A stretch of DNA of 64,000 bases from Selenomonas sp. TAMA-11512 (lineage in GTDB: Bacteria; Bacillota; Negativicutes; Selenomonadales; Selenomonadaceae), in the NCBI RefSeq assembly GCF_037076525.1, contig NZ_AP029018.1, positions 1,364,001 through 1,428,000 of the forward strand, in the 5' to 3' direction. Positions within the stretch are counted from its first letter, which is position 1. The number at the start of each line of letters is the position of its first letter. Shown in pieces: positions 41,501-49,267 of this stretch. Under the pieces are notes generated by a model, which worked only from the letters and a program-made list of their open reading frames with translations, was not told the origin of the DNA and ran no database searches. A program made the translations under genes and the position numbers.

Positions 41501-42046
41501 TTTCTGAATTTCATGCGATGTACGGAAACCATCAAAGAAATTGATAAACGGGACACGACCCTTGATAGCAACGAGATGAGCGACTGCAGAGAGATCCATG
41601 ACCTCCTGGACGCTCGCTTCTGCAAACATAGCGCAGCCCGTCTGACGTGTAGCCATGACATCTCTCTGATCACCGAAGATATTCAGGGCATTCGTTGCCA
41701 GAGCACGAGCAGACACATGAAATACCCCCGGTAAAAGCTCACCGGCAATTTTATAGAGATTAGGGATCATCAGGAGCAGACCCTGTGATGCCGTGTAGGT
41801 AGTCGTAAGTGCTCCGGCTTGCAGTGAACCATGTACCGCACCGGCTGCACCGGCTTCCGACTGCATTTCGACAAGACGCACCTTCTGACCAAAGAGGTTC
41901 TTTTGCCCCTTTGCCGCCATATTGTCAACGGTTTCTGCCATTGGAGAAGATGGTGTGATAGGATAAATTGCAGCAACGTCCGTGAATGCGTAAGAAATAT
42001 AAGCAGCAGCCGTGTTGCCGTCCATTGTCTTCATTTTTTTGCTCAT
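38525..42046 (-). CDS. nifJ: Pyruvate:ferredoxin (flavodoxin) oxidoreductase
   Basis: 1173 residues, one-chain homodimeric type. Oxidises pyruvate to acetyl-CoA and CO2, reducing ferredoxin; the core of anaerobic fermentation. N-terminal pyrimidine domain (YAFTDVAAIYPITPSSPMAE), two 4Fe-4S motifs (CIGCNQCSFVCPHATIRP about residue 690; CLGCGNCAQVCPAKAL about 745), a further cluster cysteine in GACAGCGETPY, and the thiamine-diphosphate motif GDGWAYDIGYGGVDHV. ATG 42046 is chosen (AAAGGAGCAAATGCT upstream). Its promoter region has two large palindromes. Confidence 0.96.
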   Translation of the reverse strand: MSKKMKTMDGNTAAAYISYAFTDVAAIYPITPSSPMAETVDNMAAKGQKNLFGQKVRLVEMQSEAGAAGAVHGSLQAGALTTTYTASQGLLLMIPNLYKIAGELLPGVFHVSARALATNALNIFGDQRDVMATRQTGCAMFAEASVQEVMDLSAVAHLVAIKGRVPFINFFDGFRTSHEIQKIEVIDYKDLEKLVDYEAVKAFRSRALSPNHPVIRGTAQNPDVFFQGQEAVNPYYDAIPDLVEEAMADLAKITGREHHLFDYVGAPDAERIIIAMGSICQTAEEVADYLNKKGEKVGVLSVHLYRPFSLKHFFAALPKTVRKIAVLDRTKEPGAIGEPLYLDVKSAFYSEANAPTIVGGRYGLGGKDTTPDHVVTVFEELKKDAPKHGFTIGIVDDVTNTSLPAYPEALALTPDGTTECKFWGLGSDGTVGANKSAIKIIGDKTNMYAQAYFAYDSKKSGGITMSHLRFGKMPITSPYLINNANFISCSQQSYVTQYDLLAGIRKGGTFLLNTVWDEADLEKHLPADMKKTLANKEINFYTVNAVKIAQELGLGGRFNMVMQSAFFKLANIIPIDEAVGYLKDAVVTSYGKKGQNIVDMNNGAIDAGLDALHKVTIPESWKTAEDAQTDKKEVPVFIKDVQRVMNRQEGDKITVSQIKNMTDGTYPVGGSAYEKRGTAIKVPVWDNEKCIGCNQCSFVCPHATIRPYIFSEEEKAAAPAGMKTMISKAAKGQNFSILVSTMDCLGCGNCAQVCPAKALEMKPLDDDRKAEQVYFDYAEETAAKNPKPNPMKKTTVIGSQFEKPLLEFSGACAGCGETPYAKLITQLFGDRMMIANATGCSSIWGGSAPAMPYTTNAKGQGPVWANSLFEDNAEYGLGMFLGVKSIREALAGDVREALNVGNISEALKNALQEWLDAKDDGEGTRDRAEALEQALEAEKSGDALLEKIFDNRDYFVKRSQWIFGGDGWAYDIGYGGVDHVLASGEDINIFVFDTEVYSNTGGQASKATPAAAIAQFAATGKKTRKKDLGMMAMSYGYVYVAQVNMGADKNQVLKAIAEAEAYKGPSLIIAYSPCINHGIRIGMGCSQEEGKRATASGYWAQYRFNPDLAEAGKNPFTLDSKEPDWSKFREFLLGEVRYTSLQRAFPEEAEALFEKTENDARRRLDSYKRLASM

Positions 42047-42371
42047 AGCATTTGCTCCTTTCATGGAACACCTGAAGCCCCACCGCATATTTATCACAAT
42101 ATATTTATACAATAATTTTTATAAATATATTGTGACATAAAGCACACAGCGAGAACTTCCTCACTTCTTGCATTATACATCTGTTTTTTTTACTTGTAAA
42201 TAAAAATGAATACAATTCATTTTTATTATAATGATTTTTATTTTCATTTGAATAAAGACAATATCCTCAAAAACCACAGCAATTTATGGTAGCAGATATT
42301 ATAGCCAGCAAAAAGGACTGTTATACGAAACTTCGCATAAAACAGTCCCTCTTCACGGCTTTATTATGTTT
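42047..42371. promoter_or_regulatory. nifJ upstream region with two long palindromes
   Basis: A very A/T-rich gap of 325 bp. Palindrome 1: TCACAATATATTTATA (42094-42109) and its exact complement at 42120-42135, 10-base spacer. Palindrome 2: AATAAAAATGAAT (42199-42211) and ATTCATTTTTATT (42215-42227), 3-base spacer. They are likely operators for nifJ (minus). The part after 42310 is the htpG terminator. Confidence 0.6.
42310..42348 (-). terminator. htpG terminator
   Basis: GGACTGTT and AACAGTCC close a longer imperfect hairpin with a TATACGAA/TTCGCATA middle; followed on the minus strand by TTTTT. Located 24 bp after htpG. Confidence 0.85.
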
Positions 42372-44327
42372 TTATTTTGCCATCAACCGGGCAATCTTAT
42401 TGGCAAACCCTACAGGATCCTCCGGCGGCAATCCCTCAATGATAAGTGCCTGCGTATAGAGCAAGTCACAGTAATCCCTGAAGTCTTCCGTATCTTTGCC
42501 CTCTGCATAGAGTGTCTTAAGGCGATCAAAAAGCGGGTGATGCGGATTAAGCTCTAAAATGCGGCGTGCCCGAAACATCGGATTGTTCATCTCTGCAAAG
42601 GTCTGCTCCATGGAAAGGCTTGGTCCTTGTGCGTCTGAGACAAGGACGACTGCGCCGGACTTCAATCGAGATGTAAGTTTGACCTCCGCTACCTTGTTGC
42701 CAAGTGACTCTTGAATATCCTTAAGAAATGTATCATTCTCTTTTTCAAGTGTTTCCGTCTCCTTCTTTGCCGCCTGGGATTCCATATCATCAAGCTCCAG
42801 ATCCCCGCGACTGATAGACTGGAAGGACTTTTCCTCATAGGCGTGCAGTGTTTCAATTGTAAACTCATCCACGGGATCCATGAGATAAAGAACCTCGATT
42901 CCCTTCTCCTTCAAGAGCTCCATCTGCGGCAGCTGTTCGATGGTTGCTCGATCTGCACCCGTTGCATAGTAGATTTTTTTCTGTCCGCCAACCATGCGAT
43001 CTGCATATTCTTTCAAGGAAACAGGCTTATCTTCCTTTGACGTGGCAAAGAGAAGAAGATCTTTCAGCTTATCTACTGTGTTCTCCCCTGAATACACACT
43101 GTTGTAGATTCCAATTTTAATAGACTTGCCATATTCTGTCCAGAACTTCTCGTACTTATCACGATCATTTTTCATCATTCGTTCGAGTGTTTTAAGAATG
43201 TTCTTCTCCAGATTACGGCCGATAACCTTGAGTTCACGGCTCTGCTGAAGGAGCTCACGGGAAATATTGAGCGAAAGATCCGGTGAATCTACAAGTCCCT
43301 TGACAAACCGCAGGTAGTCCGGCAGAAGATCTTTGCTTTTCCCCATGATAAAGACATGACGCGAATAAAGTTCGACTCCCGGCTCGTAGTCTTGATGGTA
43401 GAGGTTAAACGGCGCACGTGCTGGAATATAGAGAAGCGCCGTATACTCAACTGCCCCCTCCGCTTTCGTATGAAATACTTCCATCGGATCTTCCCATTCG
43501 TGGAACTGGCTCTTAAAGAATTCATTGTATTCTTCGGGCTTGATATCCGACTTATTACGCGTCCAAAGCGGCTGCATTGAATTCAATGTACGCACCTCTG
43601 TGCGCTTGATTTTCTCGGCTCCTTCAATTGGTTTACCCGCATCATCCTTTGGTGTTTCCTCCACCTCAAAGCTCATCTTGATAGGATAGCGAACATAGTC
43701 CGAGTATCGCTTGACGAGATTCTCGAGACGGAACTTGTCAAGAAAATTCTCCTCCGCACTTGTTCCATAATAATCCTTGGCCAAAGTGATGACAATCGTC
43801 GTGCCGCGACTTTCCTTCGCACATGATTCAATCGTGTAATTACCGTCTCCTGTGGATTCCCAGTGGATTCCCTCACTTTCACCGGCCTTACGGCTAATCA
43901 CTTCGACCTTTTCTGCGACCATAAATGCCGAGTAGAACCCGACGCCGAACTGACCGATCATCTCCTTGTCGTTAATCGTCTCATTCGACTCTTTCGCCTT
44001 GCGCATTTCCTCCAAGAATGCCTTCGTTCCGGATTTTGCAATAGTGCCCAGATTTTCAATAATCTCCGCCGACGTCATACCGATGCCGTTATCTGCGATC
44101 GTCAAGGTATGACTTTCCTCATCCGAAATCAGAAAAATTTCATAATCGCTGTTGCCCTCTAAAAGCCCTTGATTTGTAAGCGAGGCAAAGTGTAACTTAT
44201 CAATCGCATCGGATGCATTCGATATCAGTTCTCGGAGGAAAATCTCGCGATTCGTATAGATAGAATGAATCATCAAATCAAGAAGTTGTTTTGTTTCTGC
44301 TTGAAAAGCATGTGTTTCTCTTGTCAT
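42372..44327 (-). CDS. htpG: Hsp90 chaperone HtpG
   Basis: 651 residues. N-terminal GHKL ATPase: YTNREIFLRELISNASDAID, ADNGIGMTSAEI, GQFGVGFYSAFMVAEKV; a middle domain with NISRELLQQSRELKVI; C-terminal dimer domain. The charged linker is short as in bacteria. Under a CIRCE element and its own promoter, so HrcA control is expected. Confidence 0.96.
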   Translation of the reverse strand: MTRETHAFQAETKQLLDLMIHSIYTNREIFLRELISNASDAIDKLHFASLTNQGLLEGNSDYEIFLISDEESHTLTIADNGIGMTSAEIIENLGTIAKSGTKAFLEEMRKAKESNETINDKEMIGQFGVGFYSAFMVAEKVEVISRKAGESEGIHWESTGDGNYTIESCAKESRGTTIVITLAKDYYGTSAEENFLDKFRLENLVKRYSDYVRYPIKMSFEVEETPKDDAGKPIEGAEKIKRTEVRTLNSMQPLWTRNKSDIKPEEYNEFFKSQFHEWEDPMEVFHTKAEGAVEYTALLYIPARAPFNLYHQDYEPGVELYSRHVFIMGKSKDLLPDYLRFVKGLVDSPDLSLNISRELLQQSRELKVIGRNLEKNILKTLERMMKNDRDKYEKFWTEYGKSIKIGIYNSVYSGENTVDKLKDLLLFATSKEDKPVSLKEYADRMVGGQKKIYYATGADRATIEQLPQMELLKEKGIEVLYLMDPVDEFTIETLHAYEEKSFQSISRGDLELDDMESQAAKKETETLEKENDTFLKDIQESLGNKVAEVKLTSRLKSGAVVLVSDAQGPSLSMEQTFAEMNNPMFRARRILELNPHHPLFDRLKTLYAEGKDTEDFRDYCDLLYTQALIIEGLPPEDPVGFANKIARLMAK

Positions 44328-44356
44328 AATTATGTTTAGCTCCTTTTATTCTAAGA

Positions 44357-44383
44357 TTAGCACTCAAATCACAAGAGTGCTAA
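44357..44383. promoter_or_regulatory. CIRCE element (HrcA operator)
   Basis: TTAGCACTC-N9-GAGTGCTAA, a perfect match to the consensus CIRCE, between the htpG promoter and start codon. HrcA binding here would repress htpG except in heat stress. Confidence 0.95.
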
Positions 44384-44394
44384 AGCACATTGTC

Positions 44395-44423
44395 AGCATA
44401 CACCATAAAGGTCAAATAGTCAA
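44395..44423 (-). promoter_or_regulatory. htpG promoter
   Basis: On the minus strand TTGACT (44418-44423) and TATGCT (44395-44400) with a 17-bp spacer; CIRCE begins 12 bp downstream. Confidence 0.7.
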
Positions 44424-44570
44424 GGCGTCAAACACAGAAAAGTATTTCTGTGTAAAGAAAACAGATGCCTCCCCGACTTAATCAGAGAAAACACAATAGG
44501 AAAAGAGCATATCTTTGCGGTATAATAAGGTATATATAGATTGTTCTCACCGGAGAAAGGTCGTATCTCT

Positions 44571-45281
44571 ATGCATATCCTCACCATTCCACAGGCCAAA
44601 ATCACATTTTCAAAGCCTCTGCCGGATACTGTTTATACCCTTGTTGGGGGGGGGCGGCCACCTGCCATCGGCTGGTTACAAGCGACAGCAACACGACCGC
44701 TTTGGGCAATTGACCATGGATTGGATGTATGTCTGTCCGCTGACCGTCTTCCCGATTTGATCATCGGTGATGGCGACAGTGCCGCAAAAGAAAATTGGAA
44801 AAAAGCGCTTTCTCTCGGCATCCCCATTGAAAAATTTCCCAAAGCAAAAGACTACACCGACACGCAGCTTGCTCTCCGACGTCTAAAGGAAAAGACACCT
44901 GCGCTGATACTGTTCACAGGTGTCTTTGGCGGTCGTCTCGATCATATGCTGAGCACCGTATTATCTTTTGCCTCACTCAATATGGCAGGCATACTTGCCG
45001 ATGATAAAGAATGCTGCCTCCTTCTCAGAGATGGCGAGAGCGTTGTCTACGAAGCGTCCGCACGGCCTCTTGCTGTTTCTCTCCTTGCCCTTAGTGACAC
45101 CGTCACGGGGGTCACGATTGACGGTGTACGCTGGCAGCTGAAAGATGCTACACTTGAGCGGTATATGCCATATGCAATCAGCAACGAACTTGCCGACGAC
45201 AGCACAGCATGCACCGTCTCTATCAAAACAGGCTGCATGCTTCTCTACATCGTAGAAGCATGCACCTCAGCAGATCTATAG
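44571..45281 (+). CDS. thiN: Thiamine diphosphokinase
   Basis: 236 residues. Transfers pyrophosphate from ATP to thiamine. PDLIIGDGDSA (about residue 63) with FPKAKDYTDTQLAL and LFTGVFGGRLDHMLS are the hallmark motifs; here the usual GD-[FML]-DS is GDGDS. ATG 44571 has GAGAAAGG 11 bases upstream. A run of nine G (about 44646-44654) codes for Gly-Gly-Gly near residue 27 and is a possible slippage site. The last 37 bp overlap the convergent SpoU gene. Confidence 0.88.
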   Translation: MHILTIPQAKITFSKPLPDTVYTLVGGGRPPAIGWLQATATRPLWAIDHGLDVCLSADRLPDLIIGDGDSAAKENWKKALSLGIPIEKFPKAKDYTDTQLALRRLKEKTPALILFTGVFGGRLDHMLSTVLSFASLNMAGILADDKECCLLLRDGESVVYEASARPLAVSLLALSDTVTGVTIDGVRWQLKDATLERYMPYAISNELADDSTACTVSIKTGCMLLYIVEACTSADL

Positions 45282-46057
45282 GAGAGGATAGCAGCCGCAG
45301 CTGCGACATTCAGCGACTCTGCTTTGCCGTAGATGGGAATATATATTTTTTCATCAGCCGCTGCTGTAAGCTCGGCCGATACACCGGCTCCCTCGTTCCC
45401 CAGGACAAGTGCCAGCGGAGCATGATAGTCAACCTGTGTATAGGGTGTCGCCTCATTGTCCAGGAGCGTCACGAGGAGGCGTATGCCTCGCGCCTTACAC
45501 ATTTCAATGAGTTTTGCTCTTTCCACCTGCGTCACGATGGGCAGTGTAAATATTGCCCCCATGGAAGAACGAACAACCTTGTCCGAATAAGCATCCATAG
45601 ATCCTTGCAGGAAGATCGCTCCTTTTGCTCCCGCAGCCTCCGCCGTACGAAGGATGGATCCCGCGTTTCCCGGATCCTGAACACCGTCAAGGACGACCCA
45701 AAACGGTGATGCCTCCGTCTGTAAAAGATTTTCCAGCCTGCACTTTTGCTCGCAGACAGCAAGCAGGATCCCTTGTGACGTCACTGTCCCCGTGATCTTT
45801 TGAAAAAGAGAGGTCGGGAGATCATAGACATCCACCTTTTTCTCGATGAGCCTGCTGACAACATCGGCCAATCTGGGATTTTCCATAGCCTTCTCGCGCA
45901 AAAACGCATACTCTATTTTGTTCGAGGATGCAAGAGCCATCTCCGCAAGGCGCACACCTTCTGCCAGAAAAATCCCTGCAGCTTCTCTCTTTTTCCGCTT
46001 GTAGAGAGTTTGTGTGTATTTTATTTTTTCATTTTGTAAAGACGTTATTTTTTTCAT
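45245..46057 (-). CDS. TrmH/SpoU-family RNA 2'-O-methyltransferase
   Basis: 270 residues. N-terminal substrate-binding part (KKITSLQNEKIKYTQTLYKR), then the SPOUT knot: LDGVQDPGNAGSILRTAEAA (motif 1), LALVLGNEGAGVS (motif 2), and IPIYGKAESLNVAAAAAILSY (motif 3). Methylates a ribose in rRNA or tRNA; the target is not readable. In Firmicutes this gene often lies after rplT, as here. Confidence 0.9.
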   Translation of the reverse strand: MKKITSLQNEKIKYTQTLYKRKKREAAGIFLAEGVRLAEMALASSNKIEYAFLREKAMENPRLADVVSRLIEKKVDVYDLPTSLFQKITGTVTSQGILLAVCEQKCRLENLLQTEASPFWVVLDGVQDPGNAGSILRTAEAAGAKGAIFLQGSMDAYSDKVVRSSMGAIFTLPIVTQVERAKLIEMCKARGIRLLVTLLDNEATPYTQVDYHAPLALVLGNEGAGVSAELTAAADEKIYIPIYGKAESLNVAAAAAILSYRSAEVHASTM

Positions 46058-46066
46058 GATTTATGA

Positions 46067-46095
46067 AAAAAACTGCCGCATAAACGACAGTTTTT
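46067..46095. terminator. Terminator of infC-rpmI-rplT (bidirectional form)
   Basis: AAAAACTG-CCG / CGA-CAGTTTTT with a 6-base loop, T-runs on both strands, just after rplT and before the SpoU gene. Confidence 0.8.
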
Positions 46096-46102
46096 ATAAT
46101 TA

Positions 46103-46456
46103 TTATTGATTGTTCTTTGCAATGCTGACGATCTCTGCAAAAGCCTTCTCATCGTTAATTGCGATATCAGAAAGCATCTTACGGTCAACCGCGACGCCGG
46201 CCTTTGTAAGACCATAGATGAGTCGGCTGTAAGACATACCGTTTGCACGAGCAGCGGCATTGATACGAGCAATCCAAAGCTTACGGAAATCACGCTTCTT
46301 TGCACGACGATCGCGACGAGCATAGAAAAGAGCCTTCATGACCGTCTCATTGGCCTTCTTAAACTGCTTGCTCTTCGCTCCGCGATACCCTTTTGCAAGC
46401 TTCAAAATCTTCTTATGGCGACGATGTGCCGTGACACCGGATTTAACTCTTGGCAT
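46103..46456 (-). CDS. rplT: 50S ribosomal protein L20
   Basis: 117 residues, standard size. [20 protein letters not shown], later [20 protein letters not shown]. Assembly protein of the large subunit; in Firmicutes it also represses its own operon by binding the infC leader. Last gene of the operon. GGAGGAAT precedes the ATG. Confidence 0.97.
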   Translation of the reverse strand: MPRVKSGVTAHRRHKKILKLAKGYRGAKSKQFKKANETVMKALFYARRDRRAKKRDFRKLWIARINAAARANGMSYSRLIYGLTKAGVAVDRKMLSDIAINDEKAFAEIVSIAKNNQ

Positions 46457-46490
46457 AATCTATTCCTCCAAATTATATCAAATCACTTAC

Positions 46491-46688
46491 TTACGCATAC
46501 GGAAGCATCTTGGCGACGCGCTTGTAATCCGCACTTGTAATCATTGCGGCCTTACGCATATTGCGCTTACGCTTCTGCGACTTTTTCTCAAGGATATGAC
46601 GCTTGAACGCCTTATTGCGCTTAAACTCACCGGAACCTGTTACCGTAAAACGCTTTGCAGCGGCTCGACGTGTCTTAATCTTTGGCAT
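46491..46688 (-). CDS. rpmI: 50S ribosomal protein L35
   Basis: 65 residues. [20 protein letters not shown] and [20 protein letters not shown]-like basic helices are typical (here [20 protein letters not shown]). Its start overlaps the end of infC by 14 bp, so its Shine-Dalgarno (GGGAGGAAAT) lies inside infC; the two are translationally linked. Confidence 0.97.
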   Translation of the reverse strand: MPKIKTRRAAAKRFTVTGSGEFKRNKAFKRHILEKKSQKRKRNMRKAAMITSADYKRVAKMLPYA

Positions 46689-47220
46689 TATTATTTCCTC
46701 CCTGTTTCTGCACCTTCGGTGCCAAAATCATAATCATATTTTTGCCTTCCAGCTTTGGTTCACGCTCCACGACAACCTGATCTTTGAGATCACTTGCAAC
46801 TCTTTGGAGAAGATCACGTCCCAACTCCGGATGTGATAGTTCACGACCACGGAACATAATCGTGACTTTTACCTTGTTCCCCTCCCCCAAGAAGCGAATT
46901 GCATTCTTGAGCTTGACATCAAAGTCATGTTGCTCGATATTAGGACGCAGTTTGACCTCCTTGATGGTGATGGTCTTCTGCTTCTTTTTAGCTTCTTTCT
47001 CGCGCTTCTGCTGCTCGTATCTGTACTTACCGAAGTCCATGATACGACAAACAGGCGGTTTTGCCTTCGGCGCAACTTCGACTAAATCAAGATGTTGCTC
47101 TTCAGCCAGACGCAACGCATCGCGGGTTGCCATGATGCCCAGCTGTTCACCAGCGGCACTCGTAACACGCACTTCGCGAATACGAATCTCGTCATTGACT
47201 CGCAAAGACTCTCTGCTAAT
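46675..47220 (-). CDS. infC: Translation initiation factor IF-3
   Basis: 181 residues. [20 protein letters not shown] opens the protein; linker [21 protein letters not shown]-domain [16 protein letters not shown]. No ATG fits: the conserved N-terminus begins at an ATT codon (47218-47220) 7 bases after AGGAGGTG. AUU starts are the known self-limiting device of infC, because IF-3 rejects non-standard starts. Confidence 0.95.
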   Translation of the reverse strand: MSRESLRVNDEIRIREVRVTSAAGEQLGIMATRDALRLAEEQHLDLVEVAPKAKPPVCRIMDFGKYRYEQQKREKEAKKKQKTITIKEVKLRPNIEQHDFDVKLKNAIRFLGEGNKVKVTIMFRGRELSHPELGRDLLQRVASDLKDQVVVEREPKLEGKNMIMILAPKVQKQGGNNNAKD

Positions 47221-47241
47221 GGAAAGACACCTCCTATGATA

Positions 47242-47394
47242 GAAAATAAAAGAGTGGCATACGCCACTCCTCAAGCATCAAAACATAAAGTGTTCGATAT
47301 TTGACCCGCCAAGTATATCCCCTGGAGGTGAGAAGCGGCCGCTCCTTCTTTGTTAATTCTTTGATAGAATAACATGTCGTGTTGTTCCTGTCAA
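47242..47394 (-). promoter_or_regulatory. infC promoter and L20-type attenuator leader
   Basis: Promoter on the minus strand: TTGACA (47389-47394), 17-bp spacer, TATTCT (47366-47371). The ~120-nt leader ends in an intrinsic terminator: GAGTGGC/GCCACTC stem (47252-47269) followed by TTTTATTTT (47251-47242), 22 nt before the infC start. This is the layout of the Firmicute infC leader in which L20 binding favours termination. Confidence 0.8.
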
Positions 47395-47398
47395 GATG

Positions 47399-47448
47399 TT
47401 TTTGAAGAGAAATCGAACTTGACTTTTTGAAGAGAAATCGAACTTGAC
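47399..47448. repeat. Two tandem 25-bp repeats upstream of infC promoter
   Basis: The 25-base unit beginning TTTTTGAAGAGAAATCGAAC and ending TTGAC occurs twice without mismatch (47399-47423 and 47424-47448). Further partial units (AATCGAACTTACC, AATTGAACTTCAAC) follow. It lies just upstream of the infC -35. Confidence 0.9.
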
Positions 47449-47623
47449 AATCGAACTTACCCGAGCAATTGAACTTCAACTTTAATGCCAAAGATCATTT
47501 TTATTTGCTTTATAACGGATCAGAAATATGGATTTTCAGCAGAAAGTTTTAGAGGAACTCTTTCCTATCACGCAGAATACATCTCACAAATATATTTATA
47601 AAGACTTTAAGGAGGGATTTTGC

Positions 47624-48259
47624 ATGAACATCAATTACCGGTTATATCTATGTGCGTTTTGTATGCTTCTATCACTTTGCTGTTTTCATGCACGTGACTG
47701 TCTCGCTTCTGATCCGCCGGCAGAATATGTAATTTGGGACTATATGCCATCCGCGAGCGTCGTCGAAGCAAAGCTTGCGGCAACCGCCCACATTGACCTA
47801 TACAACGCTCCAAGGGGAAATACGATTGTCAGCTCAATATCTACCGGAGAAATTGTACAGCGAACTTCCTGCGCCGTTTACACGCATCCGCAAAAACACC
47901 CTGTACATATATTGAAAACACGTCAGCTCTATCAAAGAAACAGTCGCAGCCGGACTCCTGACGGCCCGACACTGGAGCTCGGAGACTATGTCTATCTTTT
48001 GATGCACATAGGAGAAGGCGTTTATATCGGCTGGTACAACGATGAAGAGGTATGGGGCCTGGGAGCTTATGGTATCAAGAGCTTTTGGAATAGATATTCC
48101 CAAGAGCCATGGGGAGAATACGTCGGGGAACAGACATCAGAAAATCTTTCCATTGAAGTATGGTATCGTCTACGCAAAAGTGACGGTACAACCGGCTGGG
48201 CAATGGTTGCTAAAAACGGAGATTTTTCATATGAACACCTCAAAAGGGTTCAAAAGTAA
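47624..48259 (+). CDS. Secreted protein of unknown function
   Basis: 211 residues. Signal peptide at the start (NYRLYLCAFCMLLSLCCFHA, cleavage near CLAS). The mature part has two SH3-like beta segments (AHIDLYNAPRGNTIVSSIST, and VWYRLRKSDGTTGWAMVAKN), resembling bacterial SH3 domains found in exported proteins. ATG 47624 has AAGGAGGGATTTTGC upstream; an earlier ATG at 47528 adds 32 residues but blocks the signal peptide. Monocistronic, followed by a terminator. Confidence 0.75.
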   Translation: MNINYRLYLCAFCMLLSLCCFHARDCLASDPPAEYVIWDYMPSASVVEAKLAATAHIDLYNAPRGNTIVSSISTGEIVQRTSCAVYTHPQKHPVHILKTRQLYQRNSRSRTPDGPTLELGDYVYLLMHIGEGVYIGWYNDEEVWGLGAYGIKSFWNRYSQEPWGEYVGEQTSENLSIEVWYRLRKSDGTTGWAMVAKNGDFSYEHLKRVQK

Positions 48260-48290
48260 TTCGAAAAAATGACAGAGCATCATACAAGGC

Positions 48291-48317
48291 AGAGCCGAAA
48301 ATTCGGCTCTGTTTTTT
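48291..48317 (+). terminator. Terminator of the secreted-protein gene
   Basis: AGAGCCGAA/TTCGGCTCT stem followed by GTTTTTT. Confidence 0.9.
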
Positions 48318-48327
48318 ACCTGTATAG

Positions 48328-48352
48328 GAAAAACCACGCGATGGTCGCGTGG
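48328..48352 (-). terminator. Terminator of the fnr-type gene
   Basis: CCACGCGA-TGG-TCGCGTGG stem; on the minus strand followed by TTTTTC. Located about 30 bp after the fnr-type gene. Confidence 0.85.
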
Positions 48353-48380
48353 CTCTAAAATCTATTTATTTCAATTGCCG

Positions 48381-49064
48381 TCATTCTATGTTACAAATTT
48401 CTTTTCCGCAGTTCTCACAATGTATTTCTGCTCGAAGATATTCAATATCTCGAATGAAGATATGATGTCCGCGCGTCTCAATAATCCCGTCTTTTTTCAG
48501 TTCACCAAGCATGCGATTAAGACTTTCGCGCGCTGTTGCAGAATAGTTTGCCAAATCTTGGTTGGTAAACGTAATAGGAATAAGAATACCTCCATCCTCC
48601 TCGACACCGTAGCTGTTTGCAAGACGGATAAGTGTCGAATAGAGGGCTCCTTTCTTTCCATAAAGGACAAGATCGCGAAATTTCGAGTGCTGTTTTCTTG
48701 CATGCGTGCCAAGAATCCGTAATAAATTAATAGCCAGTTTGGGTTTCTTCTCGAGATACCTTTCCAGCGTTGACATATCAATCGCATATACCTCACTATC
48801 CATTTTTGCTATCGCACTGAATAAGTAAGCCGGCTTTTCCTGAAAGAGCGGCAGTTCACCTATAATACTTCCTTTGGTAGCCAATCGCATAGAAAGAACC
48901 CGTCCGGAGGAAACTCCCTTTGAAATTGAAATTTGCCCTGCTCGAACAAAGTAAAAATAATTTGCTGTATCACCTTCGTAAAAAAGATATTCACCTTGCC
49001 GTAGAGAAATCACTCGACCCGGCACTTCATAAAAAGGACGTATCAAGGCTTCCAAATGCAACAC
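48381..49064 (-). CDS. fnr: Fnr-type oxygen-sensing regulator (Bacillus type)
   Basis: 227 residues. Cyclic-nucleotide-binding fold (LRQGEYLFYEGDTANYFYFV), dimer helix, then Crp-type winged helix (TNQDLANYSATARESLNRML). The end carries HCENCGKEIC, a C-x2-C-x4-C cluster with the same spacing as the C-terminal 4Fe-4S site of Bacillus subtilis Fnr; the N-terminal cysteines of E. coli FNR are absent. Start is GTG 49064, with a weak site upstream. Divergent from narK across two Fnr-like boxes. Confidence 0.87.
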   Translation of the reverse strand: MLHLEALIRPFYEVPGRVISLRQGEYLFYEGDTANYFYFVRAGQISISKGVSSGRVLSMRLATKGSIIGELPLFQEKPAYLFSAIAKMDSEVYAIDMSTLERYLEKKPKLAINLLRILGTHARKQHSKFRDLVLYGKKGALYSTLIRLANSYGVEEDGGILIPITFTNQDLANYSATARESLNRMLGELKKDGIIETRGHHIFIRDIEYLRAEIHCENCGKEICNIE

Positions 49065-49132
49065 CTACATCTTCCATAGCTAAAGGAAATAATACACGCT
49101 ATTAATAATAAATGATTTAGAGTGTTTTGAAA

Positions 49133-49181
49133 GTGATATTAATCACAAGAAAACAGTCTTTTACATGTGATAATAGTCACA
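49133..49181. promoter_or_regulatory. Two Fnr/Crp-type operator palindromes before narK
   Basis: GTGATATTAATCAC (49133-49146) and TGTGATAATAGTCACA (49166-49181), both close to the TGTGA-N6-TCACA consensus. They lie between the divergent fnr-type gene and narK, 87 bp upstream of the narK start, in place for activation of narK and self-control of the regulator. Confidence 0.8.
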
Positions 49182-49267
49182 TACCTCTATTAAAAATAAA
49201 ACTATACTGTCTTATGTGTATTTTGCAGGATAAAATATGGTTTAAAACATAGGAAAGGGGTCGCTTC

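Noticed and set aside
41188-41673. Minus-strand frame within nifJ
   Set aside because: Out-of-frame shadow rich in Arg/Ser, covered by the real nifJ frame.
47399-47448. Short CRISPR-like array
   Set aside because: Two adjacent 25-bp copies without spacers; a simple tandem duplication.
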